From contig QVOM02000126.1 of assembly GCA_003586115.2 (NCBI GenBank), positions 11,613,043-11,677,042 of the forward strand: a DNA stretch of 64,000 nucleotides, given 5' to 3'. Within the stretch, counting starts at the first letter, position 1; each line of letters begins with the position of its first letter. The translations under genes and the position numbers were made by a program. The notes under the pieces are model-generated. The model was not told the origin of the DNA and made no database searches. It saw nothing but the letters and a program-made list of their open reading frames with translations. Positions 45,508 to 55,445 of this stretch are shown piece after piece. This DNA is from Salvator merianae (Eukaryota > Chordata > Lepidosauria > Squamata > Teiidae).

Positions 45508-46211
45508 CACCTACAGTGTCACCGCAATGCTGGCATGGGCGTAGACAGAAAGGTACATATTTCCACTTTTGGTGGGAATGTGATATTATAAAACTGTTTT
45601 GGAGAGATATTCAGAATAAAATTAACAAAAGTTTAAATATAAATGTGAATTTATCACCTGAACTAGTTTTTTTTTAAAATGTGACATCAGGGAAAATGAG
45701 GGAGGAAAAACAGTATTTATTTGCTTAAATGATATATGCAGCACAATCAACAATTGTATTGGGATGGAGGGAAATAATAAATGGTCATTAGATAACTGGG
45801 ATTTAAAAGTCAAGGTATGAAATTGTTTTCTAAGAGGAAAAACAGAAAGACTTATTGTATTTTTCAACGAGACCCCAAGCGCTGGAAGAATTGAGAGAAG
45901 AAATAATAAGCTAAAATGAAAGAGCAAGAAGATGGAAGAAGTAATCCAGAAGTTGTCAACCAGTGTGCACAAGGGGTAGTTGGGTAGTGTGGTGGTGGTG
46001 TAGAAGTTATTGTTCTTCCTTCCTTCCTTCCTCCCTTCCTTCCTTCCTTCCTTCCTTCCTTCCTTCCTTCCTTCCTCTCTCTCTCTCTCTTTCTCTCTTT
46101 TTCAATATATATTCTTTTTTTGGGGGGGGAAGCACTATTTGTTTTGTTATGATCTGTTATTTTTTTGTCATTTCTTTTTGTATAATTAAAAAAACTTAAT
46201 AATAATTTAAA
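45508..46211 (+). mobile_element. L1 LINE insert, 5'-truncated, with 16-bp target duplication
   Basis: The 16-mer AAAAGATGGGAGAACT occurs at 45492-45507 and again at 46212-46227, right after an A-rich tail (46186-46215). This is the classic target-primed reverse transcription signature. The inserted sequence starts in the last part of L1 ORF2: a plus frame reads 'QCWHGRRQKGTYFHFWWECD' (about 45526-45585), matching the C-terminal Cys-His motif region of L1 (pattern CWRC...GT..H.WW.C). Stops follow soon after. The 3' part includes a (CTTC)n/(CT)n tract. Confidence 0.9.
46015..46102. repeat. (CTTC)n and (CT)n tract
   Basis: About 60 bp of CTTC units followed by CT/TCTC repeats, inside the 3' region of the L1 insert. 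It causes the low-complexity frames on both strands. Confidence 0.9.
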
Positions 46212-46227
46212 AAAAGATGGGAGAACT

Positions 46228-47189
46228 TGATTCCTAGGTCCATTATCGATCAGGGTGCAACATATCGGGCCTGAAAAGGCCAAGATAGATGCTGTTCAGA
46301 TGGCCTGAATTAGGCCAAAGCAGTCGCTGGCCGATAAATGCCGCTCCCTCTGAGCAAGGCGTACCATCAAAGGCTTGATTAAAGGTTGCCAAGGCGAGGG
46401 GTCCAGAACTGGGGGGGGGGCTGCAAATGCCTGTCCCTCCCCTCCTTCTCCCCCCGCGCTCATATAAGAGGCCTTTTCCTGTGTGTGCTAAGTGGATACG
46501 GCATGCAGAATAGGCCCGTGGTGTTCCATTAAAGTAATGAAATGCAGAAAAGACACCTGCTTTGAATGAGTACAGTAACCAGTGGAAAAGGCCGAGCGCT
46601 CCCCGGCGCAGGGCCGCTTGGGGAGAGCCCCAAATGCCCTCAACCTGAATACCCATACCTCTCCTTAACGACATAATCATTAAAGAACAGAAACCTTGCC
46701 TTCTAATCCTCCCCCCCCCACACACACACACCTCCTGCTCCCCTTTGCGCAGGCCAACATGTGGATGTTAGCATATTTGAACTGCTTTGCATTCTTTGCT
46801 GCCTGGTTTGGCGAACATACTACATTTTAAAGCTTGTTGGGCCCTTTCATGTTTTATTTGACCCTATGTAATTGCATTCCTCAAGGAGTAACTGGCTTGC
46901 CCCGTGATTTATGCCCTGTATTAAATGTCAGTTTTGAAAAGACACAGTTAACAGTTCGGTTTAACCTCCTGCCTTCCTATGGAAGTTCAAAACTGAACCC
47001 GTCGCTTGACTCCGGAGAAAGGAGGGGGCGGCTGGTTGGAAAGGGACGCTGTTTGAAACCAGGGTCTCACCTCGCTTGAGATTTCACGGAGCTTTCTTCT
47101 TAAGTTTGGTCCCTGCCTTTTATTAAAGACAAACAAACAAACAAACAAACTTTTATTTGTTAAACCAACACATACTCTTGCAGTATCTT
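46228..47189. other. Unique-looking DNA, possible conserved non-coding element
   Basis: 46300-46960 lacks repeat signatures except C/CA runs near 46710-46728. A CAAA microsatellite lies at 47129-47150. No frame has a recognisable domain. Confidence 0.3.
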
Positions 47190-48010
47190 TGGCCATGTTT
47201 GTACATAACTAAAATAAAAGCAGCTCCAAAGCTCCTTAGAGATGATAACGTGTGGCCCTCATGTTCTTATTCCATTTCAGTGGTAGAGCCTAGACTAGTG
47301 TTGTAACCCGCCCTGAGACTTTCAGGTGCAGGGTGGGATAAAAATCCAAATAAATATATAAATAAATAAACCATTTTTTTTAAAAAGCCTAGCCTGCCCA
47401 TGAGAGGGGGAGGGGCAGGCTGGTGTGTGAACGGTCCCACCTACAAGCCATTGTTGAGCCATCGCTGGGACTGCGTTCACACATAGAAAAGAAAGCGGCT
47501 TCAGAGGAACTCAGAGACAGAAGCATGTGGCCCTCAGGTTCTCATTCCACCTCTAATCTACCTTTCCTAGCCTAGAATGTTCATAAGAGGGGGAGGGGCG
47601 AACTGGCTTGTGAACGATCCCATCTAAAAACCATTATTGAGCCTTTGCTATGGCTGCGTTCACACACAGAAAAGAAAGTGGCTCAAAAGCACCTCAGAGA
47701 CGGTAGCATGTGGCCATCATGTTTTCTAATCCACCTTTCCTAGCTCATGAGAGGAGGAGGAGCAGGCTGCTGTGTGAACGATCCCGCGTGCGAGCCATCT
47801 TTGAGCCATCATTATGGCTGCGTTCACACATAGCAAAGAAAGCAGCTCAAAGGCACCCCAGAGACGGTAGCCTGTGGCTCTCATGTTCTCATTCCACCTC
47901 TAATCCATCTTTCCTAGCCTAGAATGTTCATGACAGGGGGAGGGGTGGCCTGGCTTGTGGACAATCCCACTTGCAAAGCGCCTCAGGGGGACTTAAAAAA
48001 AACTGTATGT
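47190..48010 (+). repeat. Tandem array of ~174-bp family F units
   Basis: Unit starts marked by TTTCCTAGCCTAGAATGTTCAT or a close variant occur near 47386 (variant), 47563, 47736 and 47910, giving periods of about 173-177 bp. Each unit has GAGGGGGAGGGGC, GTGTGTGAACGATCCCA(C/T), GGCTGCGTTCACACATAG and GTGTGGCCCTCATGTTCTCATTCCACC. A broken first unit (47190-47300) is separated by an inserted LINE tail. A lone unit is at 12955-13150. Confidence 0.8.
47301..47385 (+). mobile_element. Short L2-like LINE tail inside the family F array
   Basis: GTTGTAACCCGCCCTGAGACTTTCAGGTGCAGGGTGGGATAAAAAT followed by AAATAAATAT...AAATAAATAAA. It is a minimal LINE 3' end interrupting the tandem unit between TAGAGCCTAGACTAG and GCCTAGCCTGCCC. 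Confidence 0.75.
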
Positions 48011-48354
48011 GAATGCAGCCTTTGGATGCTTCAAAAATGTTTTAAATTAACAGCAGGGAGTGAAACTGGGGTGCTCCCAGGGAGCAAGAAAGGACTTGCT
48101 GCTTTGATGGGGGAAGGCCTGAGTTGATGCAGTGGCACCTGGCAAGGGTCAGTCATGAGCAGAAGCCCTTCCCCCATACCACAGTGGTTTGCCAAATTTT
48201 TGGAAGCTCCCACAACAGTGCAATACCAGATGCAGGGGAGGTTCTGCATCCCCTGCCAAAACAATAATGGGTATTCTGAAGAATACTCTGGGGAAACTTA
48301 TATGAAATAAATTGGACTTATAATGGAGAGCCACTCTTCCATTTATACCTACCT

Positions 48355-49150
48355 ACATCTTCCATCTACATCTAATCCAGCTTCAGTCTGCTTTCAGAGT
48401 GAGAGAGTACATCAAAATGACAAGCTGCTTTCTTTTGGCAGTATCTAACTCAGTGCGATCAGACATGTTGTCAGGGTCACCTTCTGGGGTGCATTGGAGG
48501 CCCAACGGACAGACAAAAAAATAACATAAAATGATTTACTAGGTCTCCAAGTCTCTGATTGTGTGCCTTTTTCACAGATGGAAGATCAGGGTGACTTACT
48601 GTTAGAGTATGATGGGCAGGAAGCACCATAGACAATCCCAGGTTGCTGTGAAGGTCTGACCAATCAGGTCCCAGAAAACCCAGCAGACAAGCACCAATCA
48701 GTGATGAGTACTCATCATCAGGAAAGTGTTATCACGGAAAGCGAAGGAGGGGGACATCGAGCAGGCTAGAGGCAGCAGTGGTTACAGCTGTGGCAGAGCA
48801 GAGGAGGCAGGATGGAGAGAGCAGCTGCTAATAGCCGGTGGCAGCAATGCCTTGTTAGCGACCGGACAGAGAACGTTTGCTGCTGTTGAAGTGTGGTGTC
48901 ACTTTGCCTGGGAGGTGAGCTGAGGTTTCTAGACACTTAATTGATAAATCAAGTTTGAATTTCTTATTTTTTATACATCCTCAGGTGGGTCGCTCCTTGG
49001 TAAAGGGCTGACTAAAAAAAGCCCTGTGTGATTGCACCCTCAGAAAATCCACCTTGGGGTTAGATAATGTGGAAAGAAAAGACTAGCTTTGCCGATATGT
49101 TCTCTCATTCTGAAGGTGGAATGAAACTGGATTAAAATTTAGGTGTAGGT
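48355..49150. mobile_element. Family D palindromic element with a long central segment
   Basis: The left arm (48365-48450: CATCTAATCCAGCTTCAGTC, CTTTCAGAGTGAGAGAG, GCAGTATCTAAC) and right arm (49040-49150: AGAAAATCCACCTTGG, GGTTAGATAATGTGG, TCTCATTCTGAAGGTGG, CTGGATTAAAATTTAGG) are inverted copies. About 590 bp lie between. They begin near GTGCGATCAGACATG and end near CATGTGATTGCACCC-like text (CTGTGTGATTGCACCC), so they may be another inserted element. Confidence 0.6.
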
Positions 49151-49568
49151 GGGCTCGTATTATGCTTCATAGTTTGATGCTGTGTGTTGCTGTACTTGGT
49201 AACTGGGCTTTCAGCCACATCTTGGCCCTTTCTGACCCTACCATTATTCCAGGATAAATCCCAGAACAAGGGTCTGTCATCTGCACACTAGTATAGACTA
49301 CAGAAGACTCTGTCCCCAGTCATGCTTTGTCCACAGTGGACTAGCTGGGCAGACAGCATGCTCTTGTAGACCAGGATGTGCTGGGGGACCTTTTTTGGCG
49401 GCGCTCCAGGGAAGTGGCGTGCTACTGAAAAGGGCCTCCTGGGAACGGCGAAAGCTGAGAACTTTCATTCCCAGCCTTTGCAGTCTCCATGCTATCTCTG
49501 AGGTCTCTTCAGAGATGGGGTGGGGGAGAGGCTGTAATGGGACACAATCATCCCACTTCAGCAGCAAT
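49151..49568. other. GGGCC-type module fragment, no gene
   Basis: GGCCCTTTCTGACCCTACCATTATTCCAGGATAA (49226-49259) resembles type-C ends, and the later 'TTTTTTGGCGGCGCTCC' segment parallels 4580-4600. Borders unclear. Confidence 0.4.
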
Positions 49569-50409
49569 GGGCCTGTTCACACTTACCACAGTCGAATGTT
49601 CTAACTAGCACGGTTCAGGCCGGTCGGGTTTGGGTACGGGGAGGGGTCTTCACATCAGTCAGTGCTGGAACATTCTGCAAGCCGACCAGCAATGAACACA
49701 GTGTGAATGGAAGCGCACTAGTTCAATAGTTGTGTCCGAACCCAGAGGAGCTGTGTTCGAACTTGTGTCCGAAAAGCCCACCAGGGTCCAGACCCCAAGG
49801 TCCGAACTGGGGTACAAACTGTCAGACTGCGCCTGCATGGCCCCGCCGGCCCCACCCCACCCCCATTTGGAACCCGGAAGTGGTGCGAACGCATCTTCCC
49901 TGATCCTCATCTGATTGCGCAGGTCGGGTTGGAGACTACAATTTAGTTGACCACAGCTAGTTGGATCAGGAGCAGCGGTGTAGCTACATGTTCCGCCACC
50001 CGGGGCGGACCAAACGGCGGCAGCCGAGCAGGGCACCCCGCCCTGCAGCTGCCTACTCCCGCTGCCACCGTGATGATGTCCGCGCGCGCCAGCCGGCACG
50101 GCGAGCGAGCGGCGAGCAGCAAGCGCCGCTCGCTCGTCCCGCCCGCCGCTCGGTCGCCGTGCTTCACCTTTGTGCAGCCGACAAAAGGCAAACCGGCTGC
50201 CGGCCGGGCGGGAGGGCCCAACTCAAAGGCGGGTGCCGCCCCCAACAATGCGCCGCCCGGTGCGCAGCGCCCCCCACGCCCCCCCTTGCTACGCCTCTGA
50301 TCAGGAGGGCTTTGGTAGATTTCGGGTCAGCTGGGACTGTTTGCAAGTGCGAATCCTGTGTTCTAGTGAACATCCTGGAATGTACCACTCGCTAAGTGTG
50401 AACAGGGCC
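49569..50409 (-). mobile_element. Type-A GGGCC element with AAT target duplication, carrying a hAT MITE
   Basis: Begins GGGCCTGTTCACACTTACCA and ends AAGTGTGAACAGGGCC. AAT flanks both ends (49566-49568, 50410-50412). It is the reverse of 10559 and 14056: GTGTTCGAACTTGTGTCC near 49753 and GATTGCGCAGGTCGGGTTGGAGACTACAATTTAGTTGACCACAGC near 49912. Without the nested hAT MITE it is about 506 bp. Confidence 0.85.
49973..50299 (+). mobile_element. hAT-type MITE with exact 8-bp target duplication
   Basis: Starts CAGCGGTGTAGCTACATG and ends TTGCTACGCCTCTG. ATCAGGAG flanks both sides (49965-49972, 50300-50307). The interior is extremely GC-rich with CGCCACCCGGGGCGGAC near the left end, which gives long frames on both strands that are not genes. 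It is nested in the type-A element. Confidence 0.9.
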
Positions 50410-51066
50410 AATCTGTCCCAGAGTTCAACAGGTTGATTGTTCCATGGCAGGATGTTCTGCCCTCTTACAGAACAAAGGAGGCAAGTGCAGAAGATGTCCT
50501 TTTCTTGCTATATTGGTATCCCCCGTGATAATAATAGCGAGGAAGAATGTGGCATAAAATAAATCTTTGGGAAACCAAAAGACCTTACTTCTGATGCCAT
50601 ATGTTTTGGCCACTTCATTAAATGCTAAGCATGTATTCCCCCCCCCTCCAAAATTTAAATTTTAAAAAAGACCCAGAGCTCAAATGAAAGCAAGAATATT
50701 TTGGAAGTGAAGCCTCCTGTCTGTGTGGTTTTGCTACTGATTTATTTTTCTTACTGACAATAAGCTATTTTTTTTGTCTGAATTAGGAGTGTGCAGAGCC
50801 ACCTGAATGCTGCTCCAAGCAGACTCACTGAGGAGCCAACATTTACTGCAGACAAGCTCGCACTTTTGTGCTTCTGGGGCCATGGGTCGGTGGGTGCTTG
50901 CTGCTCACCCAGAAACTCTGGCTGCCATTAGGGGTGCAGGCAGAAATTGCCATCAGGGTGGCACATTTGTGACTGCATCTTCACTTTCCCCTGCATCAGC
51001 TACAGCTTTGCTCATTCTGCAGGGACTCAGGAAGCAGTAGACATGGGCACCACCCCCTCCCAGAGG
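50410..51066. other. No gene seen
   Basis: Non-coding. A C run lies at 50638-50647 and a T run near 50767-50776. Confidence 0.4.
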
Positions 51067-51289
51067 CAGCGGCATAGCTAAAAGTTTTGCCGCCCAGGAC
51101 GAGCGTGCCGGTGGGCGGGGTGCTGGTGGGTGGGCGGGGCGAGCGAGTGCACCGGTGGGCGGGCGGGGTGAGCGAGTGCGCCGGCAGGCGGGGCAAGCGC
51201 GCTGGCGGGCGGGGCCCTGGCTCCATGGGCCACCTGGAACAACGCGCCGCCCGGGGCGGACCCCCCCGCCCCCCCTTGCTACACCCCTG
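51067..51289 (+). mobile_element. hAT-type MITE with near-exact 8-bp target duplication
   Basis: Starts CAGCGGCATAGCTAAAAGTTTTGCCGCCC and ends TTGCTACACCCCTG. Flanks CCCAGAGG (51059-51066) and CCCGGAGG (51290-51297) agree at seven of eight bases. The interior contains repeated GGTGGGCGGGG-type units, creating spurious frames on both strands. Confidence 0.85.
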
Positions 51290-51369
51290 CCCGGAGGTGG
51301 TAAATGTGGGTAAATGCAGGCTCCCCAGGAATGCAGAGTGCTGTTTTGAAGCTGCGTCTCCACTGTGAT

Positions 51370-52005
51370 GATCTGGTCACAGTAACTTCCATGTTTGGTA
51401 ACTTCCGGGTTGGGCTATTGTAACGCACTCTATCTGGGGCTGCCCTTGAAGGTGGTTCGGAAGCTGCAGCTGGTGCAGAATGCAGAAGCATGATTGCTGA
51501 CTGGTATCGCTGACTGGATGCACCTCATGCTGATCCTAAAAGAACTGCACTGGCTGCCTCTTTGCTGCTGAGTTCAATTCAAGATCTTTACATCAAGTGA
51601 TAAAGTCCTAAAGATTTGGACCCCAGATATCTAAAGGAACGCCTCCTCCCATAGTGATCCACCTGTTCTTTAAGATCTGCTGGTGAGGCTTTTGGGGTTG
51701 TGCCATCACCTTCAGCAGTTAAAGGGGTGCGCACCTAAGTTAGGGCCTTCTCAGTGACAGCCCCCAGATTATCAAATAGCCTTCCCACCGAGATGCGTCA
51801 GGCACCATCGCTATACACATTGAGACGATTAGTGAAGACATGCCTCTTTATCCTAGGCTTCCATTAGCGGAACAGTTTCCCCTTCTCCAGGCACCATTTT
51901 GAGCATTGTTGTTTTTAGTCGTTTTTAACTTTGTTTGTATTGTTTTTACTGTAGCCTGCCCTGAGTCCTTCAGAGATGGGGCAGGATATAAAAATAAATA
52001 AATAT
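51370..52005 (+). mobile_element. L2 LINE ORF2 end and 3' tail, decayed
   Basis: GGGCTATTGTAACGCACTCTATCTGGGGCTGCCC, then AAGCTGCAGCTGGTGCAGAATGC, then CTGCACTGGCTGCCTC, 'CCTTCTCAGTGACAGCCCCCAG', CTGTAGCCTGCCCTGAGTCC and a GGATATAAAAATAAATAAATA tail. It matches 40370-40936 in order. Confidence 0.8.
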
Positions 52006-52505
52006 ATAAGCCAGCAAGCAAATCTTTTTTACATCCTGTGCTGTCTCGTGCCATCTGGAGACTTTCATTGGCTACCATTACAGCTAAAAGTAATGTCAGA
52101 TCAGGTGTAGCCCCTAAAGTGAAAAGGAGGAAAGTGGAGGAGCGTATGAATGTGTGTGGTTCAGCAGTTACACTTCAGATCACTTGCAAAACATCACACG
52201 TAGAAGCAGACACAGCAGGTGGGTGGCCTGCAGCGTGTTGGGGGCTGTGGCAGGTGACAATGGACGTTTCAAGGCCTTGTTCCCCTGTTCTCACCTGCCT
52301 GGATTGATGACGGCAGTGGTTTGCTCCGCAACTGATTTCAGGCTAGGTGAGAAGGTCACACGAGATGCACCAGCTGCATTCTGCTACCTGCGATTTCGCC
52401 GTCTGTCTTTATGCCGTAGCCTGCTTTTCTTCTGAAGAGGTAAAGGAGAGCAAACAGTGTTCTCCTGCCCTTCATTTTATCTTCACGGTCCCTCGGTTAG
52501 GATGG
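52006..52505. other. No gene seen
   Basis: No supported feature. Confidence 0.35.
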
Positions 52506-53010
52506 ACTGAGGGCCTTTCCACACTTCCTGGTAATCCGATATAGTGAGAGGCCTCGACCCCTTTCGGTTCTCTTTCTTCCGCACTCTGGCAGCACATTCT
52601 GTCTACACTGTACAGAGTGCGTACCGGTCTAGGCAGTTCAAAATGGCCACCAAGATCAGGACAGCGGCAGACCTTTAAAAAAAGATCTACTGCTATCCTA
52701 CACATATATAAACTGGGTCAGGAAGCGTGTGGAAGGGTGCACACCTCCGTGGGCTGGTTTAGCAGAAGGAGCCATTTTGCCTCCGGGGGTGCCGAGGTCA
52801 GGGCATTGTGTTCATGGCTGTTGGAGCCCCCATAGCAGGTTCCAAAGCTCCTGCGAATTCCAGAGTGGTGTGGAGGCTGTCCTGGAACAGTTGTCCCAAG
52901 TGCGGACGGTTTTGTTCTGGGACTGCTGGAGCTCTCCAGCTCGGAGCTGTTCCAGTAGGGATGGACCAGCTGGAGCGGTTCTAGCCTCGTCAAATGCAGA
53001 AACACCCGGA
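52506..53010. repeat. GGGCC-type element, borders uncertain
   Basis: The left end GGGCCTTTCCACACTTCCTGG is of the same kind as other transposon ends here. Internal GTGCGGACGGTTTTGTTCTGGGAC and paired 'CTGGAGCTCTCCAG' hairpin-like words follow. A right end may lie near AAATGCAGAAACACCC (52993). Frames on both strands have no recognised domain. Confidence 0.4.
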
Positions 53011-53173
53011 GAGGCTGACTTGCAAAATAAAAATGGAAAAGGGAGAGACCTGAAGATTTTAGTGGGGTTTGGGCTTGATTTGAGGATGGGGTACACGTCT
53101 GGGCTATATCCATCCTAAGCGGGTAGCATATTAAGTACAGATTTTGTCAGTGTTGTAGGTGGCATTGAGTCTT

Positions 53174-53343
53174 GGGCTGCTTCCAGATGTCACTTATTTT
53201 GCTACATTTGGATATTCCAGAATATCCGTGCTTTGTTGCGGAATATCCAAATACAGTAGAATATCCAAATATAGCGGAATCCATGCTTTAGTCCAGAATA
53301 TCCAAATACAGCGGAATAACTAAGTGATATCTGGATGCAGCCC
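53174..53343. mobile_element. Small MITE with repeated GAATATCC units
   Basis: Ends GGGCTGCTTCCAGATGTCACTTA and TAAGTGATATCTGGATGCAGCCC are a 23-bp inverted repeat with three mismatches. The 170-bp interior contains GAATATCC four times plus one inverted GGATATTCC, with spaced AAATA(C/T)AG(C/T) between. No clear target duplication. Confidence 0.75.
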
Positions 53344-53754
53344 TGGTAGCTATGGTAACATCCATGTCTTGGGGTCCTCATGCTCTCATGTGCTAAAGAC
53401 AGGCGTGGCCTCCCCAGGCATGCATTGGCCACAGGGTGACATGCCTGGCCCGTTCCTGAGTGTTGAGTCTGTGCTTTAGACTGCTCTGGTGCCTAGTATA
53501 GGCATGAGCCAGGCTGGTTCCTGTCCCCTGCAGCTCCCATGCAGAGAGGTCGTGGACCGGTGGCAGTGGTGGCACCCATGCCCTATGCCCTATGCCCCAT
53601 GCCCAAGCCCACTTCAGGGGGTGCAGCTGAAACGCCCTTGGTGTGCAACCTCACAGGGACCTCTGACGGCAGGGTGGGCCAACGTCTGTGTGAGTGACGT
53701 CCAGGTCACTCTGCCCTCTGCCCCCTTCCTAGCCCAGATCAAGGGGACATCCAA
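53344..53754. other. No gene seen
   Basis: A short local tandem repeat (CCCTATGC units) at about 53580-53605. Frames have no recognised domain. Confidence 0.4.
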
Positions 53755-54689
53755 GGGCCTGTTCGCACTTGTAACTAGTGAGCGTCAGGAACATCTGCAT
53801 TCGCACAGGCAGACGTCCGTAATGACTGGATGCGGACCTGATCTGCTGCCGATCGTTACTACTGCTAGACAAGGAAAAAGGTGTCCGAATCCTCACCTGA
53901 AGCTTAAAGTGAGCTTCAGGTGAGGACTTGTTCACGCCTACCTTGTTCACCACGGGGACAGGGGCGTAGGAAGGGGGGGCGTGGGGGGCATCCCGCCAGG
54001 TCACCCAGCGGCGCTTCTCTGCCACCGCTTCGCCCCGGGTGGCAAAACTTTTAGCTATGCGGCTGCACGGCGGCGGCCATCTTCCGAGCGATTAGCCCAC
54101 CCATCAGGCATGCGCAATCACGCAATGCATGATGGGCAATGGGGCCTACCCCTTCGCGCGGGCCCCAGTCGTGCCCATGCTGCCAATTGGGCCCACCTGG
54201 CCTATTTGGGGTGATCAGGCTGCCCCGATTGGGAAGGCCCGATCTCGCTACGGAGGGGAGAGGTCCAGTGCGCATGCGCGAGTCGCGTCATCGGCGTGTG
54301 CACTGTGCAGGCCTCCTGGTCGTCATGGCAGCGGCCTGACACTCGCAGGCCATTGCCGTGGCGACCGCCCTTCGCGTCCGCGATCGGACACCGAAACACC
54401 GGATGGGGCGCAGACCTGATCCCAGACCTGATCGCGGTGGCGTGGGCACGACTGGGGCCTCGTGCGGGTAGGCCCCATTGCTCACTGTGCGTGCATGCGC
54501 ACGTGGAGCTGCTGTGGTTGCCATGACATCGGCCGGCCACTTGCCGGCCACTGTCATGGCGAGAATCAGGCATGGATAATGGCGTTCGCACTCGCGAACG
54601 CCATTATCCAGCCTAAGTCATGTTTTCAGGCCCCATAGTGCAGACGGTGGATTTTAGCCCATTCTAGCGTGGGAAGTGGAAACAGGCCC
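53755..54689 (-). mobile_element. Type-B GGGCC element, long copy in reverse, carrying a hAT MITE
   Basis: Begins GGGCCTGTTCGCACTTGTAA and ends AAGTGGAAACAGGCCC. In reverse it matches 11303-11831 across most of its length. Hairpin three lies at about 53887-53925 with one G·T pair, and hairpin two has perfect 16-bp arms (54574-54589, 54594-54609). An internal ~400 bp absent from 11303 (about 54110-54530) is shared in part with 44760-44930 (CGTGGCGACCG, GGATGGGGCGCAG). Flanks show no clear target duplication. Confidence 0.8.
53959..54065 (-). mobile_element. Short hAT-type MITE with imperfect 8-bp target duplication
   Basis: Begins CAGGGGCGTAGG and ends AAAACTTTTAGCTATGCGGCTG. In reverse this is CAGCCGCATAGCTAAAAG, the same end as 51067. 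Flanks CACGGGGA and CACGGCGG agree at six of eight. It interrupts the type-B element between hairpin three and its middle. Confidence 0.75.
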
Positions 54690-54869
54690 ATAGAAGGAAA
54701 AGATAGCTATAATGGGGAACTTCAGGTACCCTCAACACAAGAGAACGAGCAATAAAATTCCTGGGTGAGCTAAACTATTGTTCCTTATTGCAGAGAGCTG
54801 TGGAACCAGGCAGTGGAAAAGAATCCTGGCTGCCTCCAGACAACGAAAGGAAAATGCAAGAGATTGTTT
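54690..54869. other. No gene seen
   Basis: Short unassigned spacer. Confidence 0.4.
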
Positions 54870-55020
54870 GCACACCGGCAGCCGGTGGCTTTAAGCCTTG
54901 GTGTTCACGCCCCGTGCAAAGCGCATGACCTGCTGAGGCAGTACGGAGGCCCGGAGGCCCCGCAAATGGCCATGGCGTGCTTCTCATGAACACCAAGGCT
55001 TAAAGCCTCTGGCAACCGCT
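54870..55020. mobile_element. Type-C foldback element
   Basis: GGTGGCTTTAAGCCTTGGTGTTCACG on the left pairs with TGAACACCAAGGCTTAAAGCC on the right. Inside are GCAGTACGGAGGCCCGGAGGCCCC and CCATGGCG as in 16626-16973. Confidence 0.65.
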
Positions 55021-55324
55021 GTGTTTGCAACTCGCCATTGCTTCTCTCTGTCCCTGCCCAAAGGCAGGGCAACCTGCAATGGCTTGTTGCGCCCATCTCA
55101 GAATTCCAATGGCGAGAAACTCGCAGAAGGGTGCAATCGCTTCTCCCCACGCGTGCGTGGTGACCATTTCAGGTCCGGTTTCAGTTCTGCGCCTCTACAA
55201 TGGCTATTTCCAGGCCAAAGATTGTGGGAGCAAGAATCCAGACAGATAAACCCATATCACTACTTGGGAAAAACCTGCAGTGGGAGGAGATTTATCCCAA
55301 ACAGCGATAACGGGGGATTCCACC
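55021..55324. repeat. Relative of the 5070-5435 hairpin repeat
   Basis: CTCTCTGTCCCTGCCC, CAATGGC and the AACAGCGATAACGGGGGATTCCACCCC segment parallel 4955-5360. Hairpin content is weaker here. Confidence 0.4.
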
Positions 55325-55445
55325 CCTTTACTGCAAAAGCTTCACCTGCTCTCGACTCCCTGCAAATGGCCTTTAGAGGCCTCCTGCCTGTCTCTCCAAC
55401 CTGGAGATGATACCTGTGCATCCATTCTAGTAGCCATTGATACAC
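55325..55445 (-). mobile_element. CR1 3' end fragment
   Basis: TTCACCTGCTCTCGACTCCCTGCAAATGGCCTTTAGAGGC through CATCCATTCTAGTAGCCATTGATACACCTGA, minus orientation. Both the terminal tail and the coding part are missing. Confidence 0.75.

Noticed and set aside
46015..46283. Arg/Lys/Glu-rich and Ser/Leu-rich frames
   Set aside because: They come from the CTTC/CT tract inside the L1 insert.
47190..48010. CRISPR-like repeat array
   Set aside because: Units of ~174 bp without short repeat/spacer structure in a vertebrate genome; a tandem repeat is the simple explanation.
49947..50436. Long GC-rich frames on both strands
   Set aside because: They lie in the hAT MITE at 49973-50299; absence of stops reflects GC content, and frames overlap on both strands.
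53174..53343. Promoter with repeated regulatory sites
   Set aside because: The inverted ends make a MITE more likely; no transcript-like sequence follows.
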